Positions 36,107-47,615 of a stretch of 64,000 bases of DNA are shown here, one piece after another (positions within the stretch are counted from its first letter, which is position 1; every line of letters begins with the position of its first letter). Made by a program: the position numbers and the translations under genes. The DNA is taken from assembly GCF_014805625.2 (NCBI RefSeq), contig NW_023998456.1, positions 1,156,957 to 1,220,956 on the forward strand. The letters run 5' to 3'. Under the pieces are notes generated by a model that saw nothing but the letters and a program-made list of their open reading frames with translations, made no database searches and was not told where the DNA came from. The DNA comes from Glossina fuscipes (lineage: Eukaryota > Arthropoda > Insecta > Diptera > Glossinidae).

Positions 36107-36588
36107 GACTTAGGTGAATATGATTCTCTTCGCTCTTTTTGCAATGATTGAATAAAGAAAAATCAAATTTGAACAGAAGTTCTTGATAAATTAAAATGTA
36201 ATATAATTTGTTTAATTCTTTTTCACATTTCAGCAATTAAATCATTAAATATTTGTCTTCTGTTTACAATTATCGCTATTTTAGTTTTTTTTCAAATAAT
36301 TTTTTTTATTGTTGTTCGTTTACATATTTAAGCCTGAAGACTAAATTTTATTTAGTCTTTGTTTTCCAAATGAATGAATACCGTTTTACTAAGAACAGGC
36401 TCCAGGCAAAACTAACGGCATTGATGATATGAGAAATTTTTATTCTTTTTCAGTTTCTTCGTATTTGTGTACATACACATGTATGTATGTAGGTAAACTA
36501 AACTTCTTTTCTTAGAGATGACCATTTTTTATCATTCGAAAAGCTGAAGGGTATTTTCAGGATGTATTACTACGCATTAAACATATTA
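36107..36588. other. AT-rich non-coding DNA
   Basis: No gene or repeat is seen. It ends at the TA dinucleotide (36587-36588) that flanks the mariner. Confidence 0.5.
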
Positions 36589-36590
36589 GT

Positions 36591-36612
36591 TTGGGGAAAA
36601 AGAAATCCATTA
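36591..36612 (+). repeat. mariner left terminal inverted repeat
   Basis: It begins TTGGGGAAAAAGAAATCC and continues to 36612. It pairs with 37847-37868 without mismatch over 22 bp. Two more bases on the outer side (GT here, AG at the other end) complete the ends and differ. Confidence 0.95.
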
Positions 36613-36638
36613 ATTTTATATGAACTTCAGGACTTTAT

Positions 36639-37688
36639 TTAACATTCTTCGGATTGTCCGATTTGGGTCAAATATGCACCGTTTTGTTGTATGATTTGTT
36701 GCCATTTTAAAGGTAACTTCAAAATGCCTCTCTCTCATAGAAGTCCTGGTCTCTGTTTGCAAAAACTCTAGTAGTCGATTTTCACAATCCTCCCTAGATT
36801 CCAATTTTTTATCATTAAAGAAATTTTGCAATGCAAGAAAAAGATGATAATCGCTTGGTGCCAAGTCCGGACTGTATGGCGGATGCATTAAAACTTCCCA
36901 ACCAAGCTCCCGAAGTTTCTGGCGAGTCACTGTAGATGTATGTGGCCTATCGTTGTCCTGGTGGAACACGACACCTCTCCTGTTGGCCAATTCTGGCCGT
37001 TTCTGGTCAATCGCTATCTTCAAACGGTCCATTTGTTGACAGTAAAGATCAGAATTTAGCGGTTGGCCGTATGAAAGCAACTCATAATAAATAATCCCCT
37101 TCCAGTTCCACCAAATGCATAGCAAAACCTTCCTGGCCGTTAGTCCTGGTTTGACCACCGTTTAAGGTGCTTCACCGCTTTTTGACCACGATCGTTTTCG
37201 CACAGGGTTATCGTATGTGATCCATTTCTCATCTCCAGTCACCATTCGTTTAAGAAATGGGTCTATCTCATTCCGTTTGGCCAAGGCTTCGCAGATGGAA
37301 ATTCGATCCATCATGTTTTTTTCTGTTAATTGGTGTGGCACCCAAACACCGAGCTTCTTTTTGAATCAACCTTTGTGTAAATGGTTTAAAAATGTTTTAT
37401 GGTCGATTTTTAGCTCCTAGGCGATGTTACGACTGCTAACATGCCGGTCAACTTCGATCATTTCTCCGATTTTATCGACATTTTCGACGACCGGCCTACC
37501 TGTGCGAGGTGCATCTTTAACATCAAAAATTCCTGAACGGAATCTACGAAACCAAAATTGCACATAATTGGCTGTTGCAGTATCGGAACCATAAACACCA
37601 TCACAATTTTAGTCGCCTGGCTTGCATTTTCGCCTTTGTCAAAGAAAAACTGTAAAATGTACCGAATTTTCTCTTTGTTCACTTCCAT
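36639..37688 (-). pseudogene. mariner transposase (mellifera-like), broken
   Basis: The ancestral protein was about 350 codons, the normal size for a mariner transposase, which cuts and rejoins the element at TA sites. The start ATG at 37686-37688 gives MEVNKEKIRYILQFFFDKGE, the N-terminal DNA-binding region. The frame shifts at about codon 30 (near 37600) and continues as YVQFWFRRFRSGIFDVKDAP. All three catalytic aspartates survive: VTGDEKWITYDN, VVFHQDN, and SPDLAPSDYHLF with exactly 34 residues between the second and third. Damage: a TAG at 37417-37419, a TGA at 37366-37368, a TAA at 37162-37164, and a frameshift near 36760 that scrambles the C-terminus before the old stop near 36639. The WWNWKG segment and LALQNFF resemble the mellifera subfamily; that assignment is from memory of the family. 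Confidence 0.92.
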
Positions 37689-37846
37689 TTTTAACACGCT
37701 GTAACTCACAACTGAATGCACCAAACAAAAAACAGCAAAAGAATTTTTTTTACTGCGAAATGTCACCTTTCCAACGAGCATAAATCTCAAATTGTTTGAT
37801 CGATACTTTACGAGAAATCTATCAGTGCAGCCATCTACCGAAAGAA

Positions 37847-37868
37847 TAATGGATTTCTTTTTCCCCAA
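37847..37868 (-). repeat. mariner right terminal inverted repeat
   Basis: The reverse complement begins TTGGGGAAAAAGAAATCC and is identical to 36591-36612 over 22 bp. It lies about 160 bp upstream of the transposase start codon, as expected for the 5' end of the element. Confidence 0.95.
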
Positions 37869-38224
37869 CTTAAATAAAAAAAAAGATTTTGTATTTATTT
37901 ATCTGATATTTTATTATATTTTTTATACAAATTTCTGCTACCTATGTTTTTCTTTTTTGCGCGGATTGCTTGCATTTATTATATATATTTACATATGTAA
38001 GTGAATGGTATGAAAAAAATTTCGTTATCATGAAAAGAATTAATTGCGGTTAATAATGTTATTTAATCCTGTTCTTCCGATGTCAGCGCTGAGGCTTTTT
38101 CCGCTTTCGCCACTGCTACTGTTGTTGGTGGTAATATTTGTTGTTTATTGTTGAAAACCAAAAGCATACGCGTATGCTGTAATTGTTCGTCTTTCAAGAT
38201 TTTCAGTTGAAGGTGGTCGTTATT

Positions 38225-39460
38225 ATCGATTCTTTTGTTCTTCATCAGGTTCAGACTCTTCCTCAGCAGATCGCAACCATTCAACAAATTTCTTCATTTG
38301 TTCGCGGAAATGCATTTTCTCATTGCTTGAATGGTATCCTTGTGCCAACGCAAAATAATCTCTTCCGACAAAACTTCGGTTTTGTCAAAGGGTAAGATGA
38401 CTTTTTTAAAAAACTTTCATAAAATTCATATTTTCATAAAAGAAATGTTGGACTTTCTGAATGAAAGCTAATTGCGCGCGATCGGCCTGCATTAAAGAAC
38501 AATAACCTTTTAAATGGCGTGCTGCCTGCTTAGTGACAAATTCCTCCTTTTCATTACATTCACCCAAACACGTTACAGTCGACTAAATAATTACAATAAA
38601 ATCATGTTCAGGAATGTTGGCTTGGCTTTTTGGGCAAATTCTTTAATATCAGCTCGGAGTTGTTTCGGGGGCGGTTCCTCGTCGTTTATATCATCAATTA
38701 GAAATTGTTGTAACACCCGCTTAACCTCTTGGCTGGCTTGAGCAACTTGATAGTTTCCGTCAAATCTTTTTCAAGAAAAACTTGTTTGAAATTCTCCTCA
38801 GTACGTTTATTAGGTGAGAAAAAATCCATAAGCTTGCTTTCCAGTCCCCATTTTTTAAGTGCTTGTATTAGCGATTGCGTACACTTTTCTTGTTTGAAGG
38901 TGATAAATGGTTCTACAAGAAAATCCAGGTGAATGCTGTCGTTAATTAAATGATCATTGTCGAGTACTAATAGAACGTTCGGTGGCACTGAACTATTACA
39001 TAATATTAACGCTGGCATAAGCGCTAGTTTGATACGTTCGCTTGGAGTAAAACGTTTAATGAAGACTAATACTTGCTTCATTTCTTCTTCGAACATCTTT
39101 TCCAAATACTTAAAACGACGCATGAGGTTGACGAAAACCTGCTCATGGTTGCGCACTGCTTCCATATCTTCAGGTGCTTCAAATATGCGTTAATTTGTGC
39201 ATGGCTGCTCGCCATCCTGGAACTAAGAGGCCACCAGCAATCAATATATTAAATAGTACCTCGCCGTAACGGCGATAGTCGAGTTTATTACCAGCGTTGA
39301 TTAAAAATTTTGCGATTTGATCCAAGTCACCACCAGTTTTTTCGAGACCAGCAATGACCGCGTCACGGAATCCCGTTGGGTCATATTTTTCTCTTTCTTC
39401 TCTTTTTCTGGTCTTGATACGCTGACCTCATAGTACTGGTCTCTCAGCTTTTTGACTCAT
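38225..39460 (-). pseudogene. kra: Processed pseudogene of krasavietz / eIF5-mimic protein (BZW family)
   Basis: The functional gene encodes a ~420-residue MIF4G/W2-domain protein that binds eIF2/eIF3 and limits eIF5 during start-codon choice. Here the minus strand reads MSQKAERPVL, then TGA at 39428-39430, then [48 protein letters not shown] small deletion at about 39215 shifts the frame. A TAA at 39190-39192 precedes [19 protein letters not shown] and a long open piece to about 38735 (FTPSERIKLALMPALILC, KLMDFFSPNKRTEENFKQVF). A further shift leads to SQEVKRVLQQFLIDDINDEE, then more breaks, and the C-terminal KKFVEWLRSAEEESEPDEEQ near 38225-38290. About 410 codons fit in 1.24 kb, leaving no room for introns, so this is a retrocopy. 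No poly(A) or target duplication is visible at its 3' side, where the mariner lies about 350 bp away. Confidence 0.93.
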
Positions 39461-41017
39461 ACAATAAGTTGGATTAAAACAACAACAAAAATTTACATGG
39501 CCGAGAAAAATTTGTATTAAAAGAATAGCACACTTGCCAAGATTGCGATTTTTAACAATAATTAAATGTAATTCAGTTTATAAAGTTGTGTTTTTCGATT
39601 CCATAATTTGCGTAAGTTATCTCACCAAAGTCTCACTCTCTTGTCTCACTGGTACAACCGCTTCATTATTCACTTCATTATTTTTAACAAACTCTTAAAT
39701 GATAAATTGCTTAAGTGAAAAAAATTGTTTAATCAGTCTTATAGTGCATTCCGTGGGGATGCTTTCTACTTTTCCTGATTTTTCTTTTTTGAACAAAAAA
39801 AAGACAAAATTTGATTTGTTATTCCGCACGCCATGTTCGAAATGCTATATGAAAATGTAGAGAAAAAAGATCGTTTTGTTTAGTTTTTATTGAAGTATTG
39901 CCAATAAGCACGCAATCACTCTTCGCTTCACCTTACGAGTCGCTGGGAATGATGAGAGAATTTAATTCTTCCCATTTGCCGCCACCAAACGAACAGAAAA
40001 TTGGAAATTTTTTTTGAAATTGTGGGACACATTTTCCATTTTTTTGAGGTCGCAAGATATTACAAGTTGGACAGAAGGCATTTTTAGATGGATTCAGCTG
40101 AACTAAAGAACTAGGATCAAATTCCTGCTTTCGATATCGAACACGATCTACAATCATCTACACATGGAGATGATGGTTTTCAAGATCAAAGAGTTTGTGA
40201 CGAATGGCTAAAGAAATGATGGATGCATTAGCGCATTTTTTTTTTTTTTTTTTCTGATGACTAATGTCAAATCTCACATTTTGATTTCCAAACTAAAATG
40301 ACTATCGAGAAATATATTCAAAGGGAAAAAAAACGTAGAGTGTTGCACATGTTTAACAAAAAAAAAAAAAAATAAAGGGACAAATCCTATATTCTCCTAT
40401 CTAATCTCGTAGCCAACGGGAATTCCAAAATATTGGAGAAATAGTAGAACAAAAAACAAAACGCTCTGCATGTGTGCGCGAAACGAAAGCATATCATGTA
40501 GTTGGGAAGTAACAAAAAGGGTTTTTCGGAAAGCACAAAAATACAAATCGAATACGTAAGACGATTAACAAACGCTTTTGCTATATATATGCATTTTATA
40601 ATCTTCATATTGTTAGGCGAACTTTTTGCCATTTTTTTTTTTTTTTCAGATCAAAAGTATAACGCAAAATCGATATGTATGTGCTTCAATGACTCATCAA
40701 AAAAAACATGCACCGAAGGTGAACCTGGCGAACCCCACAAATTGAGCTTGTAAAAGCGTTTGAATTAAACGGGAATCTCATCAGTGAGCCTAACGGGAAT
40801 TTCAACGAAGAAAATGTGGTAAACGACACCCCGTGGTACCTTGCTAAGGTAAACGATATAATAAATCATTTCAAAGCATATCAAAGCTTGTCCAAGATCC
40901 ATAATAGAAATGCCAAAAAAAAAAAAATTTATTTATATCAGGAGACTGTCTGCATAATTTAAAGGGCAGAAAGTCAAAATTGATATGGAAGTAAAAAATA
41001 TTGAAAGAAGTAAGAGC
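39461..41017. other. Non-coding DNA beside the pseudogene
   Basis: The first ~100 bp upstream of the pseudogene's ATG may be copied 5' untranslated region (it is rich in CAACAACA), but no boundary can be placed. The 74-codon minus-strand ORF at 39933-40157 contains CPTCNILRP and a nearby Cys but no complete zinc-binding pattern. Poly(T) at 40237-40254 and poly(A) at 40360-40372 are homopolymers. Confidence 0.4.
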
Positions 41018-41730
41018 TTTGTAGTCAGGCAAGGCAGCTGTTATATACCCTGCACCACTTCGCCTAATACAGTTATTCAATCGCTTTGGTTATAGTACAC
41101 CAAAAGTCATACAATATGTTCATGTAAAGACATATATCGTTCAAAGTCGATGTAGTTGATTGCTATGTTAATTTGCTGTTGTGAGCCAATTGTCGCCATG
41201 AAATAGACTTTTACTATATAAATATTCAGCTTTCGTAGGAGCAGTTACATGAGAGAGGGTTCAAACCCTCGGCCACAGCCGAACTAACTCTTTTTTACCA
41301 ATTTATGGAAACACTATTGGTCAGCGAGTTTTGTCGGGAAAATTGTAAAAATTGCACTTTTGTTCCATATAATTACTTTTTAAAAATAAGACGTTATATA
41401 ACGGCCCGATTGCCCGGAAATGCGGACCGATCCTAACCATTAGCAATAGCATTCGTGCTTGGATTAAAGCACATCAGTATATCAAATTTTATCAAAATAT
41501 GTCGAAAGTTGTGAGTTGCTGATCAAGTCGCGAGTTTGAGCACAAAATTACAAGGACAGACATCCTTAGATCGATTCAGAAAATGATTCTAAAAAATGAT
41601 TCTGATAATAATTCTGTATCAATCGATATAATATAAGATGGATTTATCTTAAGCTCTTCTGCATATTACATACGTCCGCGCAAACTTAATGTACCTTGTT
41701 CTACAAGCGGTGCAGAGCAAAAAAACGGAA
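41018..41730 (-). repeat. INE-1-like dispersed repeat, long copy H
   Basis: This is a minus-strand copy with both ends. The 3' end on the plus strand is TAGTCAGGCAAGGCAGCTGT then TATATACCCTGCACCACTTC. Inside are AATAGCATTCGTGCTTGG, ATCAAAATATGTCGAAAGT and GGACAGACATCCTTAGATC. The 5' end is GCGCAAACTTAATGTACCTT then GTTCTACAAGCGGTGCAGAG. A segment at 41255-41275 (GAGGGTTCAAACCCTCGG) resembles a tRNA B box but no SINE body surrounds it. Confidence 0.72.
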
Positions 41731-41989
41731 ACACGCAAAAACAGCTGCCGCTAAGTTTCTAAAAGTTCAAGCACAGAACTTCGTTATCTCATTCAACCGT
41801 TTCCACACACCACAGCAAGTCATCTGTTGTTAATTTGCCGAATTTTAGAAAACGAAGAAGAAGAGTTCGATTGTTGAAACAAACAATGATATACGTCTTG
41901 CAATTGATTAATTTTTTTTTATTTTCCTCCAACTTTTACAAAATGTACTTCCCTACACAAATGTTCTCTCTCTCTCTCTCTCCTACACC

Positions 41990-42350
41990 TGCTGGTACCT
42001 GTTGTAGCGCAAGGATACATTAAGTTTACGCGAACGTATAGAAAACCCCGATATAGACCCATCTTTTCTTATTATAGCGCTCGATCCATCCGTTCGTTAG
42101 TCCGCTTGTCCGTCTGTCCGTCTGTTTCCTTGTGCAAAATCCCACAAGTCGCCATTTTCGAGGGATTTTAGTTAAACGTGGTAGACCGATATGTTTTGGC
42201 GCATGACGACCACTATTGAAAATGATTCGGATCCGAACTTTTTTCCAATATAAGGCCTTATTTTCAAAGGCGTATTATTTTGAAAAGCGTATTATTTTCA
42301 AAGACGTATGAAGCGAACGGGCATATAGTATTTAATGGTTATTTTTATCG
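41990..42350 (+). repeat. INE-1-like dispersed repeat, copy I
   Basis: The 5' end is CTGGTACCTGTTGTAGCGCA then AAGGATACATTAAGTTTACG. It continues through TATAGACCCATCTTTTCTT, GTCCGTCTGTCCGTCTGTTT, AGACCGATATGTTTTGGCGC and GACCACTATTGAAAATGATT, and ends near GGGCATATAGTATTTAATGG. Its 5' end faces the 5' end of the copy at 41018-41730 across about 260 bp. Confidence 0.75.
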
Positions 42351-43209
42351 TACCTAAATTAGAGATTTCAACCCGCGGTACCATTCAGCTATCGTTGTTT
42401 CGTTTTATGCAAAAAAATTTGATAATCAAAGCTTCCATTTCTTGAAATCAATAAAGAGATATATTTTTCTTTATAAATACTTCTGCAAGAAAGAGAGGTT
42501 TTTCTAAAAAAATACACATCCCTCAAAGTAGATGAGACAAGGGTAGCCGTAAAAAATTCGTCTTATTTTCAACCAAATAATTCTTATAATCAACAAAAAA
42601 TAAGAAACAGAAGTCAATTATTTAAAAGTATAAGGTAAGATAGATTAACGTCAAGTAAGTGCTGCATATCGGAATTAAGAAAAACATCGATGCCTATGTA
42701 GGAAATAGAAGATTATTTCAGAAAACGTGTAATCAGATGATCTGTAAACGACAAATCTTGCTTTAAAGATAATTAAGACACCACTTGCCGCCACATCTCA
42801 TTCCAACCTTATACTAGCCCGAAGTACTTTTTCCGCATCACTAGCATTGCGTCTCGACCGAATGTAGTTAAAGTGAAAGTGTATCCCATAAAGTCTTCAT
42901 TCACTTGTGAACTGCGAAGTCACTGCAACAGACTTAAAAAATTAAATTTTTTCCCCTTTTGTTTGAGAGGTAAGTAAACGTAATTGAACAATAGTCTTCG
43001 AGAATGTTCTTAAGCAGATATTTAAATATTGTACAAAGAAAATTTTGCTCTAAATAGTAAAAAATGATAACACTGAAGCAATTCTCGTGATGCATCGCTA
43101 AATTAAGGAGCTCTCGGACAAACAGCGCGAAATATTAATTATTAGATGATTGGCCAGTGTTTGAATGAAAAAAATCAATTTTCAATTTTTATAAAAAGTA
43201 AAAAGTGTA
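42351..43209. other. Non-coding DNA, no gene seen
   Basis: AT-rich sequence without ORFs above 60 codons and without recognisable repeats. Confidence 0.45.
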
Positions 43210-43465
43210 TAGCGAACAGCGAGACCCCACATAATACCCCACAACGCTTCGCTTAAATCATCGATGATCGCTTATATGTCGATGAATCAAAAAAGTAGTA
43301 GGGACAAAGGGACAGACAAGCTTAAATCCATTCAGGAAGTAATTCTGAGCCAATGGGCATAATGAAAGGTGGGTCTATCCCAAGTCATTCTCTAAAATGT
43401 TGCACACATTCGCGCAAACTTAAGATAATGTTCTTCTATACGATAGTGGAGGGTAAACGTATGGA
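43210..43465 (-). repeat. INE-1-like dispersed repeat, copy J
   Basis: This is a minus-strand copy. On the plus strand it runs ATAATACCCCACAACGCTTC, GGGACAAAGGGACAGACAAG, TTCAGGAAGTAATTCTGAGC, GTGGGTCTATCCCAAGTCAT, CACATTCGCGCAAACTTAAG. The 3' half is reduced. Confidence 0.7.
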
Positions 43466-44904
43466 AAAGCCACTCTTTTATTAAATAAAAATGTTTTAAT
43501 TAGTATAACGAAATGTTCAACGCATTTTTTTTTCAAAATGTTATTTTAAAAAATTCAAATGGAAAAAAACGAAAGTTGTTAGAGTTACGTTGCTTGAGTT
43601 TTTAAAAAACCATGTCTCGAGAAAAACGCGTTTAACGTTTTGACACGTGTTGTAGACATGTTTTTTTAGTGCAACAAATTCTTCTTCGTTTTTTTTTTTT
43701 TTTTGTTTATCTACGTTAGAGTGCAATTCGACGACGATGATACTGGCCTTGCATATTTAAATATTCGTCCTCATCCCTTCTTCCACGAAGAGTTTATGCT
43801 CGAAAAAAATTCTTTTGCTGCGTATGTCGCACGTTCTTCACTTTAAATCTTGTAAAAAAACAGAGGAAACGGCAGAAGCATGTGCGATTCTGTACCAACA
43901 CCAAAAATATTATCATAAACTTTTAATTTGCTGGCCGAAAAACACTAAAGGCTTTCTAATCGCCATCAGCCTCACATCTACCCAACTGTCGTCTCTATGA
44001 AGTTACAACGAGCGGGTTTGTTGAAAATGTTTTTAAATGAACGTAAACACTTTCCACAAGCAGCTGTTAGTTTGTCTACGAATTCAGAAATTAACGACTA
44101 TGACATATGGCTGTTACTCATCGAACAAGGATTAATTTGACAAAGGAAGGGAGTCTTGTTGCAGTAATTGGGGCAGAACGTATAGTTTCTCTCTGAAAAT
44201 AAATTATTTTGCACATTTTGTAGAAGAGTTAGAGCATGTGTTAGGGAAACAGGAAATTTTTTTTTTCTAGAAATTTTACCTTGACTTTCATCCTTAAACA
44301 CTTGACGCAAACATATACATTTTTTTTTTCCTGAACTCTGAGATCTTTAATGCAACGGTGCATCTTCTTCTTAATACACTTCTGTTAACTAGTTAGGATT
44401 AAGATATGGTTGGACTAGTTTGTCCAAATTACGGAAGGTAGGATATCTTTGTGAACATCTCACGAATCCATACAAAAATAGCTTTCGTAAGGGAATTCAA
44501 ACTTTTCTTTCCAGAAGTATTTTTAATAAATTTTTTTTAAATGTGGTGTATTAGCAAACAAAGGAACTAGGAAGTTTGTCCCCTGTTCACCTAGATGATG
44601 TGAATCTAAAGAAAAGATGTGCTTTTGCTTAGCTCGTTCGGAAGGTATCTTTTTACAGATTCACGAAGTGTCCACGCTTTCGAAGTTGAACGGAGTCGGC
44701 TTTCAAATCCATCTTTCGTGATCTCAATTACCTAACAGAGCTTTGTCCAGACCTTTACAAAGTCCTCTTAAGGAAGTTGCTAAGTGTCCTTTGCAGTTAA
44801 ATTCGAATCGTAGCTTCACACTTTTCCTTTAATCTCTAACTTGGTAGATGATTTTGTCCGTGAAAAAATATATAAACACAGCAATGAACAGGTTAGGGTA
44901 GTAA
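43466..44904. other. Non-coding DNA, no gene seen
   Basis: ORFs at 43541-43726, 43815-44000 and 44098-44310 (60-70 codons) have no recognisable domain. Confidence 0.45.
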
Positions 44905-45165
44905 AGAAGTCGCTGCCGTACAAAGGTGTTCTAGGTTTATGCGAATGTGGATAACGTGTAGAAAGAGTTGAGGTAGATCTGTTTGGTCCATATTGTTTGT
45001 CCGTCTGTCTGTTTTAAGACATCTCGATGAAATTTACTTTTAACTTACTTTGGAACTGGTTGGAATGGGGCCACACTCTCGATCAATTGCTTATTTTGAA
45101 AAATCGTTATACAAATAACTGTATTAAGCGAAGTGATGCAGGGTACTTAATGGCGGGCCGTGGCC
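44905..45165 (+). repeat. INE-1-like dispersed repeat, copy K
   Basis: This is a short copy with both ends: GTTCTAGGTTTATGCGAATG near the 5' end, GTTTGTCCGTCTGTCTGTTT, GACATCTCGATGAAATTTAC, and a 3' end of GCGAAGTGATGCAGGGTACT then TAATGGCGGGCCGTGGCC. Part of the 76-codon ORF at 45027-45257 lies in it and is not a gene. Confidence 0.7.
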
Positions 45166-46150
45166 TATTGAAGTTTTTTCACTTGCTATTCTTGAATAAT
45201 TTAGTTGACTTGGGAAAAACTCTTTTTTTTTTTTCTTTTTTTTTGTTTAAATTTTGAACCGAAATGCGTAAAACATTTTTGTTCTCAAATCCAATCTTCT
45301 TTCCCAATAAAAACTTATCTAATATAAATTTGTATTAGTTAAAAAAAAAAAAAAAAAAACAAAAACGCGCAACAACCATAAAAATGTTTTATATATATTT
45401 TTTCTTTGTGCTGTGTTACAAAAATCTGACACAACCACAAATAAAGTTTTGCTCGTAGATTTTTAATAAAATTAACGCTTGTCCGTTACTCCTCTGCTCC
45501 AGCAAGGAAGAACTGAAATGCAAAAGACTTAATTCAGAGATGAATTTGCCGTCATGGCAATCTTAGCGTATACGTAATCCCTTAACGCAGGACAATTTCA
45601 TTTCCTGTTGATGGTTATTTTTTATTTTTGGCTTGTGTTTGTTGCACCGATTTAAATTGTGACAATAAACGAGATCAACCTCAAACTCGTAATAATTCCC
45701 TGACTAACTAATTTAATATTTGGTTTAGTATGTACATCAGTTCTGAACTACAAATTCATTGTGTCACTTTCAAACAGTTGAACAAACCATATGTTTACAT
45801 TATTGTTGCAAATTTTATATACATATATAGATATCCCTTTGGGACATCGCTTTCTCTAGTTACTAGCTCGATACATGTGCACTTCGTATGACTGTATCTA
45901 TTATACTCATCTTTACTGATGCGCAAGCGGACAGGAGCTGTACCACATTTTCGCAATTGAATTTTGAAACAAATCGGGCCTTAAACTAAACATCCAACAG
46001 ACATTTTTCCTTAGTCAATAATGGGCCCCGATACAAAACTATGCTTAGTGTGTAACTAAACCTCGTTAGAATCCTGTAATATGTGCGTTCAACTATTTAT
46101 ATATATATATATATATATATAAATGTGTATATGCTTTTATAATATAACGT

Positions 46151-46191
<41 letters not shown>

Positions 46192-47419
46192 TGTGTGTAT
46201 GTGTGTATATGTGTGGTAAACATGAACAAACATGAAACATATCTATGAGAATGTCCTGTTTTGCTATGTGATAATAACATAAAGTGTTTCTCTTTGCAAT
46301 TGCTTCGTCTGCTTTACGTTCCAAGTTAAGTTTGGTGTTGTTTGCATGATTGTTAACGTTTTTTTCTGTTGTATACTTATTACGACCTACTTGGCACTAG
46401 AAACAAATAACTACCCGCGTTTTCCAGTCGATAAAAAGATTTTTAAACTTAAATTTGTGGGATACATATCTATGTTGAAAATGGCATTAATGTTGGTAAA
46501 TAAGAACGCAGGCGATTGTGCCCGCTTGCACGCTTGTATATGCATACGCATAACATTTAAAGCAGACCTGTCCAATCGTTCGCTTATAAATTGGATTTTA
46601 AGCAAACAGAAGATATGAAAATAATCCTATTAAAATGATACCTATCATCCAGGATTTACTTCGCGTCTTTTTATTGCTTGCATCAAATTTATTATTCTTC
46701 ATTATTGGTTTGAGAACTAAAAAAAAAGAAGACTTTATTCTATCTTTACTTTTTTGCACTGCTGCCGGCATGATATTGAGTCTACCTATTACATATTCCA
46801 AGTAAATTTCTAATTCAAAATATTTGCTAAGCTTCTGCAAGTGGTTCGCCGTAGTTCAGGCTAAGTTTGACATAGATTCATCGGCTCAGTATAGTAGCTA
46901 GTCGACCGGGACGAGAAACAACTCGGCGTAGAATTTCTGCCATACGTTATCGCTTACATTTTTTTCCCCATATAGTGTTGGAAGACTTGCAAAGCACCAC
47001 TGCATTCCCGAAAACAAAAGAAGGGTGTTCCGGTGCAAAGTGCAGCCCTTTATTAAGATCTGTTTCAACAAATATCTATCATAGGCGGGATTGGAAAGCT
47101 ACTGTGAATTTTTTTTTTTTTTTTTTTGCAATTTTCCCAGAATCAAAGTTTTCAAACTTATCAGTTAATGATTAGATAAATGTTTGTTTTCATACCCCTT
47201 GCACCCTATGAGGTCACGTGAAAAAAAGCTTCGCTCCAAATATTTGCCACAACCTTTTGGGAGTCAATGTCGACCATTAGCGATGAATTGTCTCCCCATT
47301 CATCGGAAATAATTTCGAGATTATCTACGCATACTGGGAGAAACTCCCTGTCTTTGCCTACATTTCGACAAGGTAAAGCAAGTAAAAACTTTATTTATAA
47401 TCGGTTGTGACCCACTCTA
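45166..47419. other. Non-coding DNA with poly(A) and (TA)n tracts
   Basis: A poly(A) run lies at 45341-45359, TA tracts at 46098-46121 and 46152-46188, and a poly(T) at 47109-47127. A short piece at 47191-47215 (CATACCCCTTGCACCCTATG) resembles an INE-1-like end. Opposite-strand ORFs at 46346-46840 show no domain. Confidence 0.45.
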
Positions 47420-47615
47420 TTAGATACCATATACCTAACACAATTATTCAGACACTTTTTAAAATAAGACGTTATGTGGGAGTGGTCCGAGCCATTTTCA
47501 ATAGCATTCGCTCTTGGAAAACAGGTCGATCTTCATTAAAATATCTCAAGCCTGTAGGTTGAAACCCAAAACGCAAGGACAAGATATTAGACGGATAGGC
47601 GGACAGCATTTCAAG
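47420..47615 (-). repeat. INE-1-like dispersed repeat, copy L
   Basis: Plus-strand order: ATACCATATACCTAACACAA, AATAAGACGTTATGTGGGAG, TTTTCAATAGCATTCGCTCT, TTAAAATATCTCAAGCCTGT, AAGGACAAGATATTAGACGG, ATAGGCGGACAGCATTTC. The 5' end of the element is missing. Confidence 0.7.

Larger units (their letters stand above)
36589..37870 (-). mobile_element. Complete-length mariner element, inactive
   Basis: This is a DNA transposon of 1,282 bp, the normal length for mariner. It has terminal inverted repeats at both ends and a TA dinucleotide directly outside each end (36587-36588 and 37871-37872), matching mariner's TA target duplication. The transposase lies on the minus strand with a start codon at 37686-37688. 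The ends are still identical over 22 bp while the coding region has frameshifts and stops. So the copy is much younger than the relics at 8.4 and 32.4 kb but can no longer make its own transposase. Confidence 0.95.

Noticed and set aside
39933..40157. Minus-strand ORF with CPTCNILRP and a further Cys, reminiscent of the start of a DHHC cysteine-rich domain
   Set aside because: The spacing to the next Cys does not fit the DHHC pattern and the His/Cys residues that should follow are absent.
41255..41275. GAGGGTTCAAACCCTCGG, a tRNA B-box-like sequence
   Set aside because: It is palindromic, lies inside an INE-1-like copy, and has no A box or SINE body around it.
46598..46840. 80-codon minus-strand ORF (LEYVIGRLNIMPAAVQ) suspected as retroelement protein
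   Set aside because: No motif of reverse transcriptase, RNase H or integrase could be matched beyond a few residues.
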